Part shown: in pieces, positions 22,561 to 33,908 of the stretch | Position numbering within the stretch: position 1 is the first letter of the stretch | How the letters are laid out: each line of letters starts with the position of its first letter | Source: Tenrec ecaudatus | Lineage: Eukaryota > Chordata > Mammalia > Afrosoricida > Tenrecidae | Direction: 5' to 3' | Length of the DNA stretch: 64,000 nucleotides | Assembly (NCBI RefSeq): GCF_050624435.1 | Contig: NC_134537.1 | Coordinates: 17,666,584 to 17,730,583, forward strand | The notes under the pieces: model-generated | Seen by the model: the letters and a program-made list of their open reading frames with translations, nothing else | Told to the model about the DNA's origin: nothing | The model's database searches: none | Program-made: the position numbers and the translations under genes

Positions 22561-23235
22561 TGCTATGTTTTGACAACTTATTAAAAATTAGCATAAAACC
22601 CTTATGAACTACCTTGGGAGAGGAAGCAGTGGGAAAAACACAGAGCACATGCAAAAAAACTCTTACAATGTGCATTACTTGCATACAAATACAGTAGGAA
22701 AAATATTGCATATATTCATTTATACTCATATAACATGTAGCCCAATTTTATTATCTACATATGTCCTCACAAACTCTACTACATTATACCATAACCTGTT
22801 TTATAATCTGATAAGCCCTCAAAAAGTGAGTCACTGATTTAAAAAAACATGTGCTAGACATTAGCTTATCAGAGTGAAGCTCCAATACTCAAATTTACCT
22901 CTAGGAAATTCTGTCATGATGAAGAATTAAATATTTTTAAACAAATTGAAGAAAATAGAATGGAACCAATTTTGATGTTGGGACCCTTATGTCTTTGTTT
23001 GATGGGTGTCTAGTCCAAATGCAGTACAGCGGATTGCTTTTGTATGGCTTTTCTTGACATTGTTTTGGAACTCTCATAAAATCTTTGATGAAGCCACAAT
23101 CTTGCAAGGAATTAGTAGCTATACTTTGCAAATAATGCCTTGAAAATCCAGCCAATAGGATTGTTCTCATTGTCGCCCCACTAGGGAATTAGCCATCTTT
23201 ACCATACTGTTAAGCTTAGTGAGGGAGGCTTAATT
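22561..23235. other. Unassigned AT-rich sequence
   Basis: No family or ORF of note; possibly more decayed L1. Confidence 0.35.
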
Positions 23236-23960
23236 ATTTTTTTCTAACAATTTTACTGACATACAATTCACATAACATACAAGCCAATAGTTCAATCACA
23301 AGAAGGTTGTACAATCATCGCCACAATCAATTTTAGAACATTTTATACATTTTTCCCAAAGAGTTTTATTGGCATATAATTAGAATATCAATAGATCAAA
23401 TAAACAGATCAACCCCATCAAGAAGAGTTGTACAATCAACCACAATTGGTTTTAGAACATTTTTCTCATTCTTATACTCATTGTTATTAGATCTTCATTT
23501 TCCCCCAACCTCCCTTACTAGTCCTGCAAAGAATCATTAATCCAGCTACTGTCTGTAGATTTACCTATCCTGCATGCCAGATACAAAAAAAATTTTTCAA
23601 AAAAATAACAAAGTAAAACAGATAAAAGCCTCAGTCAGTAAAAGCAGAAAATACTGAAAACTATAGGCAATTTAAATACATCATAAAGAAGATCAAATGA
23701 CAGGGTGCTCACCTAACTGAAACTGCAACAATCCACTTCCCAATTCACTCCACATGAGATCAAGGCTGTCCATGGCCCCAGGGGATTCCTTGTGGGCTAA
23801 TGCAAGTGGATTTTCCTTGACTTTTTTTCTGGAAATGCTTTTAAATGGGTCAAAGGGGAGATAAAACATTACATTTTAACCTAACTGCATCTGCCATCAT
23901 TGACTTTAAGAGGGTCTTTGTCTGCTCATAGGGCTATTCACGACCTTCACATTCCTCAGC
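23236..23960 (-). mobile_element. Old L1 3' end (antisense), partly duplicated
   Basis: 'ttttactgacatacaattcacataacata' and 'ttgtacaatcatcgccacaatcaattttagaacatt' are typical antisense old-L1 3' sequence. The same ~100-bp block recurs immediately (23352-23465). The downstream part ('acattacattttaacctaactgca') is shared with 40660-41100. Confidence 0.65.
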
Positions 23961-24049
23961 TATGATCAGATGGGACTCACCGGAGGCTTAATCCATGGGG
24001 GGACCTTGAAGAGTGAAACAGGACCTATACCTCAGCCCAAGCACAAAAA

Positions 24050-25220
24050 CAAACTCGAGACAGATTGGAGACCTAAATGCAAACTCCAGAGCTATCAAGA
24101 TCACCCATGAGAAAACTGGGACAAACCCAATGGCTCTATGGCAGGGTATACATGGACTATAAAATACATAAAGGAAATATACACAGTGAAAGACAAAACG
24201 GATGAGGACCGCTATGCCAGAGTATTGAACTGCCGGTAGGTCATCAATGAACTATGGTCATTACTACATCAATACCCTATATGCTGTATTAAGATATATA
24301 TTATTCCATCAAGCCTATGACTAATATTCTCAGTGCATAGCATTATAAAGTACCCCTGACAACCAACTCCCATTCTTTGTGTAAATAGCATCCAGCCGTG
24401 AAAGGATTGATTCTACACAAGTGACTAATTCCGGTATTGTGATATGGAGCTAGCCTACATTGGCCCAATGTCCCTCTGTCAACAGTGTTTTAAAAATTAG
24501 TACTGGGGGCTAATCAATGACAATATTAATGGAAGATCTTTATGACCCAAGGAGGTAGCTGACAAGACTCTCTACCATAAATTAACCAAGAGGTCTCTAA
24601 AGGGGGCAAAAGGCAAATTAAAAAAACACACATGGATTCAGAAACAGGCTTTGAACTCACACTAAATCCTAGTTCCAATTAAAGAAAATTTACTTCTTAC
24701 ATCATGGCCCTGCTCAAGACTGGCCCTCAGGAAAGGAACAAAGAAGATGTGGGTGTTGTAGCAAAGTGTGGTGAAGAAATTAGATGGTGCCCAGCTATGA
24801 GATAAAGTAGTGTCTGGCGTCTTAAAAGTTTGTCTCCAAACAAGCAGCCATGTAAGTGAGATATGAAGTAAGAAGCAACTGACATTGGGGGTAGCCATAT
24901 TGAATTTTTGCTATGTTTTTCTGGTTTGGGGTATATGAAACCCAGGAATGATGAAGTATTGTCTTTTGGTATATGAAACCCAGGATTGATGAACCTACAG
25001 GGAACCTGTAGAGCAAACACCATAGGATAAGGTTTCCTGCAGGGTGCAGGAGGGGAGGTAGGGATAGAGAGGAGCTGATGTCAAGGAGTTCAAGAAGGAA
25101 GAGAATGTTCTGAAACTGGTTGTGGTAGCAATTACACAATGCTGCTTGATGTGATTAAACTATGCAATGATGCGCTATCTGTAATAGCCTCTAATCAAGT
25201 GGTGTGGAAATAAATGAATT
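24050..25220 (+). mobile_element. Old L1 ORF2 end and 3' UTR
   Basis: Starts with L1 ORF2-like text ('agattggagacctaaatgcaaa', 'aaaatacataaaggaaatatacacagtgaaagacaaaac'). It passes through the 3' UTR module shared with younger L1s ('gtggtgaagaaattagatggtgcccagctatga') and ends 'atgctgcttgatgtgattaaactatgcaatgatg' with 'aataaa' at ~25208. No intact frame. Confidence 0.65.
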
Positions 25221-25845
25221 CAAATAAAATACTTATGCACACCAAAATATTTCATCAAAAGAGCAAAACAAAAGTCCACAAATTTGGAAAGATCTCTAGT
25301 AATGACATAACAGATAAGGTACTAATTACTAAAGTTTACAGAATTCTGCAATGCCTCAATAAGAAAATAAATAAATAACCCAATTAAAAGGACAACATTC
25401 AAATGGCTAACAAACTCAAAAGGAAATGCCTGTTATCTTTTGGGGGAATCTCACAGATGCAGGCTCTGGAGCATGCCAGGTGCCCCAAAGATCCAGGATT
25501 CTAAGCCCCAGTGTGTTACACAGCACCTGGCCTGGGTCCCCAGGGTGTGCCCAGAAGCCCAGGCCAAAGTGATCCCTTGGTGTCTACCACCAGAGACATC
25601 CCCACTTAGGGTCCCCAAAAGCATTTTCAGTCATTCTTCCACCCACCTGGAGGTCAGTCCTCCCACTTTCCCTACCAACAGTCATGTACTTGTGCTCCCT
25701 CAGATGTGTTTGCTCCCTTTCCCTTCTCCTGACTTGACCTTCCCATCAGTATCCCTCATCCAACTGATAGGGCTGTCTACCTGTCCTGGGGTGGGTGAGG
25801 GGAACTGAGGGTGGCTCATCATACCTCTGCATGGCAGCCACTTTT
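25221..25845. other. Unique sequence
   Basis: A 122-codon Pro/Ser-rich ORF lies at 25440-25808, but without domain, splice context or signal peptide; it is not called a gene. Confidence 0.4.
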
Positions 25846-25849
25846 TAAA

Positions 25850-28066
25850 ATCATTTTATTGGGGCTCATGTAACTCATCATAATCCATACATACATCCAT
25901 TGTGTCAAGCACATTTGTACATTTGTTGCAATCATCATTCACAAAACATTTGCTTTCTACTGGAGCCCTTGGTATCAGCATCTCATTTTCCCCTCCCTCC
26001 CCGCACCCCTGCCCTCATGAATCCTTGATAATTTATAAATTATTATCATTTTGTTGTTTTACACTGTCTGGCATCTCCTTTCACCCACTTTCTGTTGTCC
26101 ATCCCCCAGGGAAGGGTTTATATTTAGATCCTTATAATCAGATCCCCCTTTGTAACCCACCTTCCCTCCTCCCTCCCAGTATTGCCACTCTCACCACTGG
26201 TCCTGAGGGGTTCATCTGTTCTGGATTCCCTGTGTTTCCAGTTCCTATCTGTACCAATGTGCATCCTCTGGTCTATCCAGATTCATAAGGTAGAACTGGG
26301 ATCATAATAGTGTGGGGGTGTGGGGGGGAGCATTAAAGAACTAGAGGAGAGTTGTATATTTCATCGTCGCTACACTGCACCCTGATGGGCTCGTCTCCTC
26401 CCCTATACCTTTATGTAAGGAGTTGTCCAGATGCCTACAGATGGGCTTTGGGTCCCCACTCCACACCTCTCCTCATTCAGAATGATATATTTTGTTCTTT
26501 GATGACTGATCCCTTTGACACCTCGTGATCACACAGGCTGGTATGCTTCTTTCATGTGGGCTTTGTTGCTTTATACCTAATTGGCCGCTTTTTTATCTTC
26601 AAGCATTTAAGGCTCCAAATGCTACATCTCTTGATAGCCGGGCACCATCACCTTTTTTCACCACATTTGCTAATGCAGCCACTTTGTCTTCAGCAATCAT
26701 GCCGGGAAGGTGAGCATCATGGAATGCCGGTTTAATAGATCAAAGTCTTCTTGTATTGAGGGAGTACTTAAGTAGAGGCCCAATGTCCATCTGCTACCTT
26801 AATACTAAACCTATAAATATATGCACATAGATCTATTTCATCATACATAACTATATTTACATATACACATGCCTTTATTTAGACCTCTACAAATGTCCTT
26901 TGCCTCCTAGTTCTTTCCTCTATTTCCTTTTACTTTCCTCTTGTCCCACTGTCATGCTCAGCCTTCATTTGGGTTTCAGTAATTCTTCTGTTACATTGCT
27001 CTTGAGCAAGCCTTACCAGGCCTTGTACACCCTCCTCGCTACCGATTTTGGGTCACGTGCTATTCCCTTGTCCCTGGGTTTGTTAACGCCACTTCCTTTC
27101 CCCCAACTCCCCCTCTCTCATGTCCCCCAGCAACCTTGGTCCTATTGTTTTCTCCTCCAGATTTTTAGCCTATCTTATCTAGATAGACTTGCAGAGATAA
27201 TAATATGCACAAAAACAAGACAGTGCAAAACAAAGCAACAAAAGAAAACAAAACAACAAAAAATAGCAAAAAAAGAAAAGCCTGTAAATAGTTCAAGGTC
27301 TGTGTGTTGGCCTTTAGGAATGTTTTCTGGTCGAGTCTGAGGCAGTGCCACAACTGACCCCAAAGTCTATTTTTGGCACTCCCTGGGTACTTTCTTTCTC
27401 TGCTCCTCTTGCTATTCTGTTTCTCGCCCTGAGTGCTTTGTGTCAGTGTCCTGGGGTCAAATGGGGAGCAATGTCCATACTGTGTCTCTGGTGTTGTCCC
27501 CTGGATGACTATGGATCAGTGAAGGATGTCCTGTCTCATAATGGGGCCTGCCATACGGTCCTCTCTGTGCGTTGGCTGCTCTGAACAAGGATATCGTCCT
27601 CAAGGCTTGGTGGGCCAGGATGTGCTCCACTCTCTCTTCCTCCCCCTTCATTTGCTCCTGTGTGCTCTGATCGAACACGTCCCTCTCCTTGAACTGTAGC
27701 TTCAGTGCTGTCCTTTGAAGTGAGTTCTTCTGGGGGGAGGGGGATGTCCACATAGTTGGGATTGGGGCCGGCCCCTCAGACATCTCCACTGCTTCCCTAC
27801 TTTATACCGGTATGTTGCATTCAGATCTTGGAGCACCGGGTTGAAACCTGTTCCCTCTTTCCCTGTGGAGATATAAACAATACGCTCTCCTTGGGTGGGT
27901 TAGTGCCTGTTCCCATGTATTTTTTTCTCTTTCCTCCCTCCTTTTTAATTGGCTACCATATCCCTGGATTTGGTATGACCCCTGCCATACTATGTGAACC
28001 TCACCCCAGGAATGTTTGTATACAGTAGCTTTTTCCCTATGCTCCTTTTTGTATTTTTTTAAGCTT
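25850..28066 (-). mobile_element. L1 3' UTR, full ~2.2 kb (copy D)
   Basis: Antisense and collinear with 13193-15470 over its whole length. Like that copy it retains a ~100-codon open frame (27457-27789 on the minus strand, motif QMKGEEERVEHILA) ending at the equivalent stop. It includes 'aacaaaacaacaaaaaatagc' and ends in 'aaaatcattttattggggctcat' (the 3' terminus). Confidence 0.87.
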
Positions 28067-28830
28067 ACCTCAGTGGACTCATGTTGTACTGATCCTTTTG
28101 TGCTTGGCTTACTTTGCTGAGCATAATTTCCTTCGGTTATTTACATGCATCAATGTGCTTCATGCACTCATCACTGCTTTTTAGAGATGCATAGTGCTCC
28201 ATTGTATGTATATACAACAGTTTTTTAATCCATTCATATGTTGCTGGAAATTTGGGTTGTTTCCAACTCCTTGCAATTGTAAACTGTGCCACGATGAACA
28301 TTGGAGCACACATGTCTGGCCATAGTTTGTTTCTTGCCTCTTCTGGGCATATGCCCAATAGGGGGATTGCTGGCTTGTACCGTAGCTCAATTTACATCTG
28401 TTTCAGATATCATCAAATCAATTTCCATAGTTGCTATATATACCTACAGGTCCACCAGCAGTGAATGAAAGTTTCTATCTCACCACAGACCCTCCAACAC
28501 TTGTCGCTTTCTGATTTCTTGAATTGGGCTATCTTTGAGGGTGTTAGGGACTAAGTACCTCATTGCTTTAATTTGCATTTCTCTTATGGCTAATGATCAG
28601 GAACATTTTCTCATACGTTTATTGGTCTTTCTGATTTCTGCCTGTGTGAAACTTCTGTTCAGGTCCTTTGCCCACCTCCTCAGAGGGCAATTAGGTTTTT
28701 TTTCACTTGTGCAAGCTAGCAGAGTATTATAGATTCTAGTAATAAGGCCTTTGTCTGATGTGTCATTGCTAAAGATATTTTCTCAGTCCATGGGCTCTAT
28801 TATTACTCTCTTGGTGAATTTTTCAACAAG
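28067..28830 (-). pseudogene. L1 ORF2 C-terminus (copy D)
   Basis: On the minus strand it encodes the end of ORF2p with breaks. The motif ARSWKQPKFPATYEWIKKLL and then YIHTMEHYASLKSSDE is the conserved L1 C-terminal block, followed by KVSQAQKDQYNMSPL and a stop. This is the part fused to the RT start in copy A. The copy is 5'-truncated at ~28830. Confidence 0.88.
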
Positions 28831-30430
28831 ACAGTGGCAGGACTAAGGTCAAACCCTCGCTGGCCTCCACTGTGGTAAGCCAAAAGCCCCGGCTCCTCAA
28901 AACCTAGTGGATCTGTGCCTATTTATCTTTATGATGCTCCTCCTGCGACCCGGCAGTGTGGGATTTCCCTCTTAGTAACTCTCCTGTGCTGATTTCTGCA
29001 GAGTCCCTCTGGTATGTGTTACTCAGTTGCCCTCTCCCATGAAGTCCAGCAGCCACTTTTAATACCATTTTTCCACAAATTTTTAAGCCCCCCTCATATA
29101 AGATGAAGCCCCAATGAGGTGTGGGATACCTCACTGTCATCAGGAAGAATGTGGGGCAGAGCACATCTTTGGCCAGGGTACCCATGCTGAGACTCTCACA
29201 GTCCCAGAAGAGAGAGCCATAGCCCCGAAAACAGAGTGGTGGTGAGTGAGTCAGTTCACAGAGAAAGACACAGGCAATGGTCTGAAGTCCTGATGAGAAC
29301 AATGGTTAGAATACTTTTGCCAATCCATATAAAATGGCGGGAATCTTTATGCAGGGAAACACCAGGGAGGTGTCTCTTTATGGGGAGAGTCCTTGCTGCT
29401 AAAAGCCAGCACATAGCAGAGGCCAGAGTGTGCCCCAAGTTGCACGTCTCCCCTCAGGCAGCATGGTGGAAAGTCTTTGGTAGCATTGTCCTGAGCCTGA
29501 GTAGCCTGGCAGCAAGAGCAAAGACCACACAGACCTAAGTAATAGGGTACAACCAGCCACAGAAAGGCCTAGAAGGGCCTAGCAACAGAGGTTCATGAGA
29601 TGCTACAGACATCTCCCCTCTAGCAGGGCAAGGCTTAGTGAAACCCAGTGGTAAAACAGGCCCCCAGGTAACAAGAAGGTAGAGCAGTGACAAAACATCA
29701 GCATCTAACCTGAACCTAAGCACTCTAGTCAGGGACGCACGAATGACCATGATACTCTGGGGGAAGGGATGCTTTTCCTCTTTGGGAATCTGTTGTGAAT
29801 GTTTTGCATTTTCTTTATGCATATAGTAATAATGGTCCTCACTTTGCCAACACTGTGTGTCTTATATGTGTCCGATTTGATTAAAGAAGAACACGCCAGT
29901 AATTGACTGGTTGGTGCCAGTGGGTATACAAGCCTTATTCCTCCCAGTTTTCTGGCTGCCTGAAGTTTTGAGGCACTGCCTGTCTGCATAGACAACATCG
30001 CTAGACCTACGATGGCATGGCAGCCCTGTCTCTGAGATTGAGAGTCTAAGCACCAACGCCCAACCCAGAGCTGGTTTATCCAAGCAAATGATGTGCCTCT
30101 TGTTAGTAACTAAGTGCAAGAGTATGTAAACCCATTTGTACCATCGGTGAGAGCTGTCATAAGCAACCCCAGGACATGTGTCCCATGTTGAGGGCTGTCA
30201 TCAAAATACCGTCCAATGTGATCAGATTTGTGGGGGAATCTCAGAGTTCAGAAGAGGTGTCATTCCTTCCCAGAGGAAGATGTGCCACCACTGTTCCAGA
30301 GACACCAAAACAGAACATCACATAGCAGCAAGGCCAGCAAAAAACACAAAGGAAATCCTCAAAGGGATGGAATAACACAATAGCCATAATAGACTCAAAT
30401 ATAAAAACAATCATGAAAAAAAGGCAATGT
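28831..30430. other. Unassigned 1.6-kb stretch
   Basis: No family recognised. ORFs up to 127 codons occur on both strands and overlap, so none is called. 'tatataaaatgg'-like and 'attaaagaaga' motifs occur, but no LTR pair or LINE domain was seen. A decayed retroviral or LINE 5' segment is possible. Confidence 0.3.
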
Positions 30431-31045
30431 TTAGTTCAGCTGTTCATCAGGTCCCCATGGATCAGAGCCAACTCAACCACGACGAAAAACACAGCTTCAA
30501 CCAAGTAATGATCGTTTTCATATCTCAATGAAAGCAACAGTTCTAAGAAGAAGAGGTGCAAGAAAATCATATATCCTAGCATCAAGGTACTCATGCCAAG
30601 ATGCCTTCTTACGGAAACACAAAGAGAGAGAGAAATGGGATTCACTTAAGAACATCTCCAGCAAAAGCAAGTGGCTTCCAGTTTACCCCATTCCCAAATA
30701 GTGCGGAAAACGCTGGGAGACATACAGACAATACTCTATCTTGCAGGGATTTCACAGTAAGAGCCCACCACAAAGATTCCTTTGGTAGAGACAGGTTTCC
30801 TTATATAGTAAAGGCAAACTTTCTCACAGAAGCTAATTCCGAGGGGATCCAGTTAAACTCCAATATGCCAGATTGAAACTGGGTAGCAAGATGAGCAAAG
30901 AGATTTAATCCCTTGAATATGATCTTTGCATCCTAAGGTCAACAATAATTCTAGAAGCCCCAAGGTGTAATGAGCAGTTGAAGGCAAGGAGTGAAGGGTG
31001 GGGTGAGTTTGGTAAGCAGAAATGTATGATCACAGGAACTGCAAT
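30431..31045. other. Unassigned sequence before the RTE copy
   Basis: Begins with a SINE/RTE-tail-like phrase ('atggatcagagccaactcaacc') in one place. Otherwise nothing is recognised. Confidence 0.3.
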
Positions 31046-32510
31046 ACACAGAGTCACTGTACAAAAAAATCCTACTCAACACTCCACCACATCAAGAGGG
31101 TGCTTCTGACCAAGAACCAATGGTGCTGAAGGAAGAAGTTCAAGTGGCACTGAAAGCATTAGCCAAAAGCAAGGCTCCAGGAATTAATCAAATACCCATT
31201 GAAAAGTTTCAGCAAGCTTATGAAGCACTGAGTGCATCCATGCCAGGAAATTTGGAAGACAGCCACCTGGCCGACTGACTGGAAGAGATCCATATTCATA
31301 CCCATCCCAAAGAAGAGTAAACCAAGAGTGCTCAAACGAGAAAAATATCACTGGTCTCACACGCAACTAGCTTTCTAGTAAAGATCGTCCAACCACGAGT
31401 GCAGTAGTTCATTGACTGGGAACTGCTAGAAGGTCAGACCAGATTCAGAAGACAACATGGAACAAGGGATATCACTGCTGGTGTCAGCTGGATCTTGGCT
31501 CAAAGCGGAGAATACTAGAAAGATGTTTACTTGTGTTTCTTTGACTATGCAAAAGTATTTGACGATGTGAACCATAATCATATACGGATAGCTCTGAGAA
31601 GAAGAGGAATTCTAGACAATAGTCCACTCATTATGCGCGTATGGAACTTGTACATGGACTGAGGCAATTGTATGAACCAAACAAGGAAACAGAATGGTTT
31701 CAAATCAGGAAAGGTGTGTGTCAGGCTTGTAACTGCTCACCATACTCATTCATCTGAGAATCTGGCTTGTATGTAAAAGAATGTGGCATCAGTTCTGTAG
31801 GAATGCTTATTAACAATTCATGATAGGCAGATGCCAAAACCTTCTTGCTGAAAGTGAGGGGGGCTTGAAGCATTTGCTGATAAAGATCACGCATGACAGC
31901 CTCAATATTGAGTATGACTCAACGTAAAGAAGATTAAAATCCTCACCATTGGTCCAATAAGCAACATCATGATAAATGGAGAAAAGGTTGTAGTTGTTAA
32001 GGGTTATTGTCTTGTTTGGATCCACAACCCATGCTCATAGAAACAGCCATCGAGAGATCCAAAGACATGAAGCCACGGTATTTTCCATTGCCTCAAAGGC
32101 ATGTGAAACTTGGACCTTGACTAAGGAAGACTGAAGAAGCATCAGTGCCTTTGAAGCGTGGTGCTGGAGAAGAATACAGAAAGCACCATAGCGTGCTAGA
32201 AGTACAAACGGACCCTTCTTGAAAGAAGTGTGACCAGAGTGCTCCTTAAAGGTAAGGATGGCAAGACATTGTCTTACATACTTTGGACATGTTGGCACGA
32301 GAGCACTGTCCCTGGAGGTGGGCAGTGAGAAAGGGAGGGGCAGTGAGAAAGGGGAAGGCCCTGAGCAGGAAGGATTGACACCATGGCTGCAGTGCCAGTC
32401 TCGGGCATGGGAACAATTGTAAGGATGGTGAGGACCATGCAGCGCTTGGTTCTGCTGTGCACAGGGTCACTATGGGTCAAAACCAACTCAATGTCATCTA
32501 GCAACCCTCA
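31046..32510 (+). pseudogene. BovB/RTE-clade LINE, RT to 3' end, decayed
   Basis: RTE-type reverse transcriptase remnants. 31115-31200 has 'gtgctgaaggaagaagttcaagtggcactgaaagc' and a 'KAPGINQIPIEKFQ'-like frame. At ~31540 FFDYAKVFDDVNHNHIRIAL is the RT palm motif region, followed by 'ADAKTFLLKVRG'-like text near 31830. The C-terminal YFGHVGTR block is at ~32280. Stops and frameshifts are frequent. It ends 'gggtcactatgggtcaaaaccaactcaatg', the same kind of tail as the AfroSINEs. Confidence 0.85.
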
Positions 32511-32889
32511 AAACAGGAATTGCAACTCTGGGGCTTACTGGGAGAATTGTCAGAAATTAGACGAGTATATTGATTGGTGCAAATTAGAAGGATTTGTCTA
32601 TTCTGCTAAATTTTTTGAAATGGCTTTAACTTGTAGGCAATGGAGGATTTGTTAAGTAGGAAAACTCAAGATTGGAACTGTTTAGGGAAGATAATTTTGC
32701 AGGCAGAGACTTTGACAGCAGTATAGTGCTGAAGTGATCCTGGCAACATACACACTTTTTCAACACGCATCTTTCCCCCTCATCACTGACCTGCAGAAGA
32801 TATTCAACTTTTCTTTCTTTCTTTGGGAAGGTCAAGTTCTGCCAATTCTTCCCTCGTCATCAACATAGGATAGCTAAACCCCCAGGGCC
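32511..32889. other. Short unique stretch
   Basis: Nothing recognised. Confidence 0.4.
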
Positions 32890-33215
32890 AAAAATGAGAG
32901 TAGAGATACCAGGAGGATTAGGGAAGGGTAGGGGGAGAAAAGGGGAATCAATCACAAGGATCAGCCTAGAACCCCCTCCCAGGTGGACAAATAACAGAAA
33001 AGTAGATGAGAAGCAACGGAGGACTATGTAAGATATGGAAACAATAATCTATAAGTTATCAAGGGTTTGTGAGAGAGGGCGGGTTGATGGTGGGGGGAGA
33101 AATGGGGAGCTGGTATCAGGGGCTCAAGTGGGAAGAGAATGCTTTGAAAATGATGCTGGCAGCGTATGTGTAAAAGATGTAAAAGCCCTCAATAAAAACA
33201 TTTTTAAAAAATACC
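32890..33215 (+). mobile_element. L1 3' end, short copy
   Basis: Diverged 3' end: 'gataccaggaggattagggaag', 'ataagttatcaagggtttgtgag', 'gagctggtatcaggggctcaagtgg', ending 'aataaaaacatttttaaaaaa'. Confidence 0.75.
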
Positions 33216-33339
33216 AGGGGATCACATGGACCCATCAAATATAGAGAAGCAAAGTTCTGCCCCTAAAAAGAACTAGATTGAAATTCCAAGTGTACTTGTA
33301 ATTTTTAAGAACCTGAAAGTTCTAGTTCATAAAAAAGGT

Positions 33340-33708
33340 CAGTCAATCTGGATAGGGCAAGATATGACAAAATAACGAGGTATAAATTACCAAGGGCACA
33401 TGAGGGAGGGGGGAAAGGGGAGGGCGGGGGGGAAAGAGGACCTGATGCAAGGGGCTTAAGTGGAGAGCAAATGCCTTGAGAATGATTGGGGCAGGGAATG
33501 TATGGATGTGCTTTATACAACTGATGTATGTATATGAATGGATGGTGATAAGAGTTGTATGAGTCGCTAATAAAATGTAAAAAAAGAAAAGAGGAGAAAA
33601 AAATGATTAGGGCAAAGACTATACAGATGTGCTTTATACAATTGATGTATGTATATGTATGTACTGTGATAAGAATTGTATGAGCCCCAATAAATTGTTA
33701 AAAAAAAA
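33340..33708 (+). mobile_element. Two L1 3' ends in tandem
   Basis: A first 3' end (33340-33578, ending 'taataaaatgtaaaaaaag') is followed directly by a second, shorter one (33600-33708, ending 'ccccaataaattgttaaaaaaaaaa'). Both belong to the subtype with 'ctttatacaa.tgatgtatgtatatg', also seen at 60960. Confidence 0.75.
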
Positions 33709-33714
33709 AAGGTC

Positions 33715-33908
33715 AGTCAAGGTCACTGCCAATGGGTCAATGTCAACTCAGCAACCCCACAGGACAGGGTGCCCCTGTGAGTTTCTGAGACTGTCATTCT
33801 TCCCAGGAATAAGGAGCCCTGTCTTTTTCCCACAGAGCAGCTGGTGGTTTTGAACTGCTGACCTTGCGGTTGCCAGCCCAATACATAACCACTATGCCAC
33901 TAGGACTT
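33715..33908 (-). mobile_element. AfroSINE, near complete
   Basis: Antisense: tail 'cactgccaatgggtcaatgtcaactc', middle 'ccacaggacagggtgcccctgtgagtttctgagactg', head 'aaccactatgccactagga'. It follows the poly-A of the L1 tail. Confidence 0.85.
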
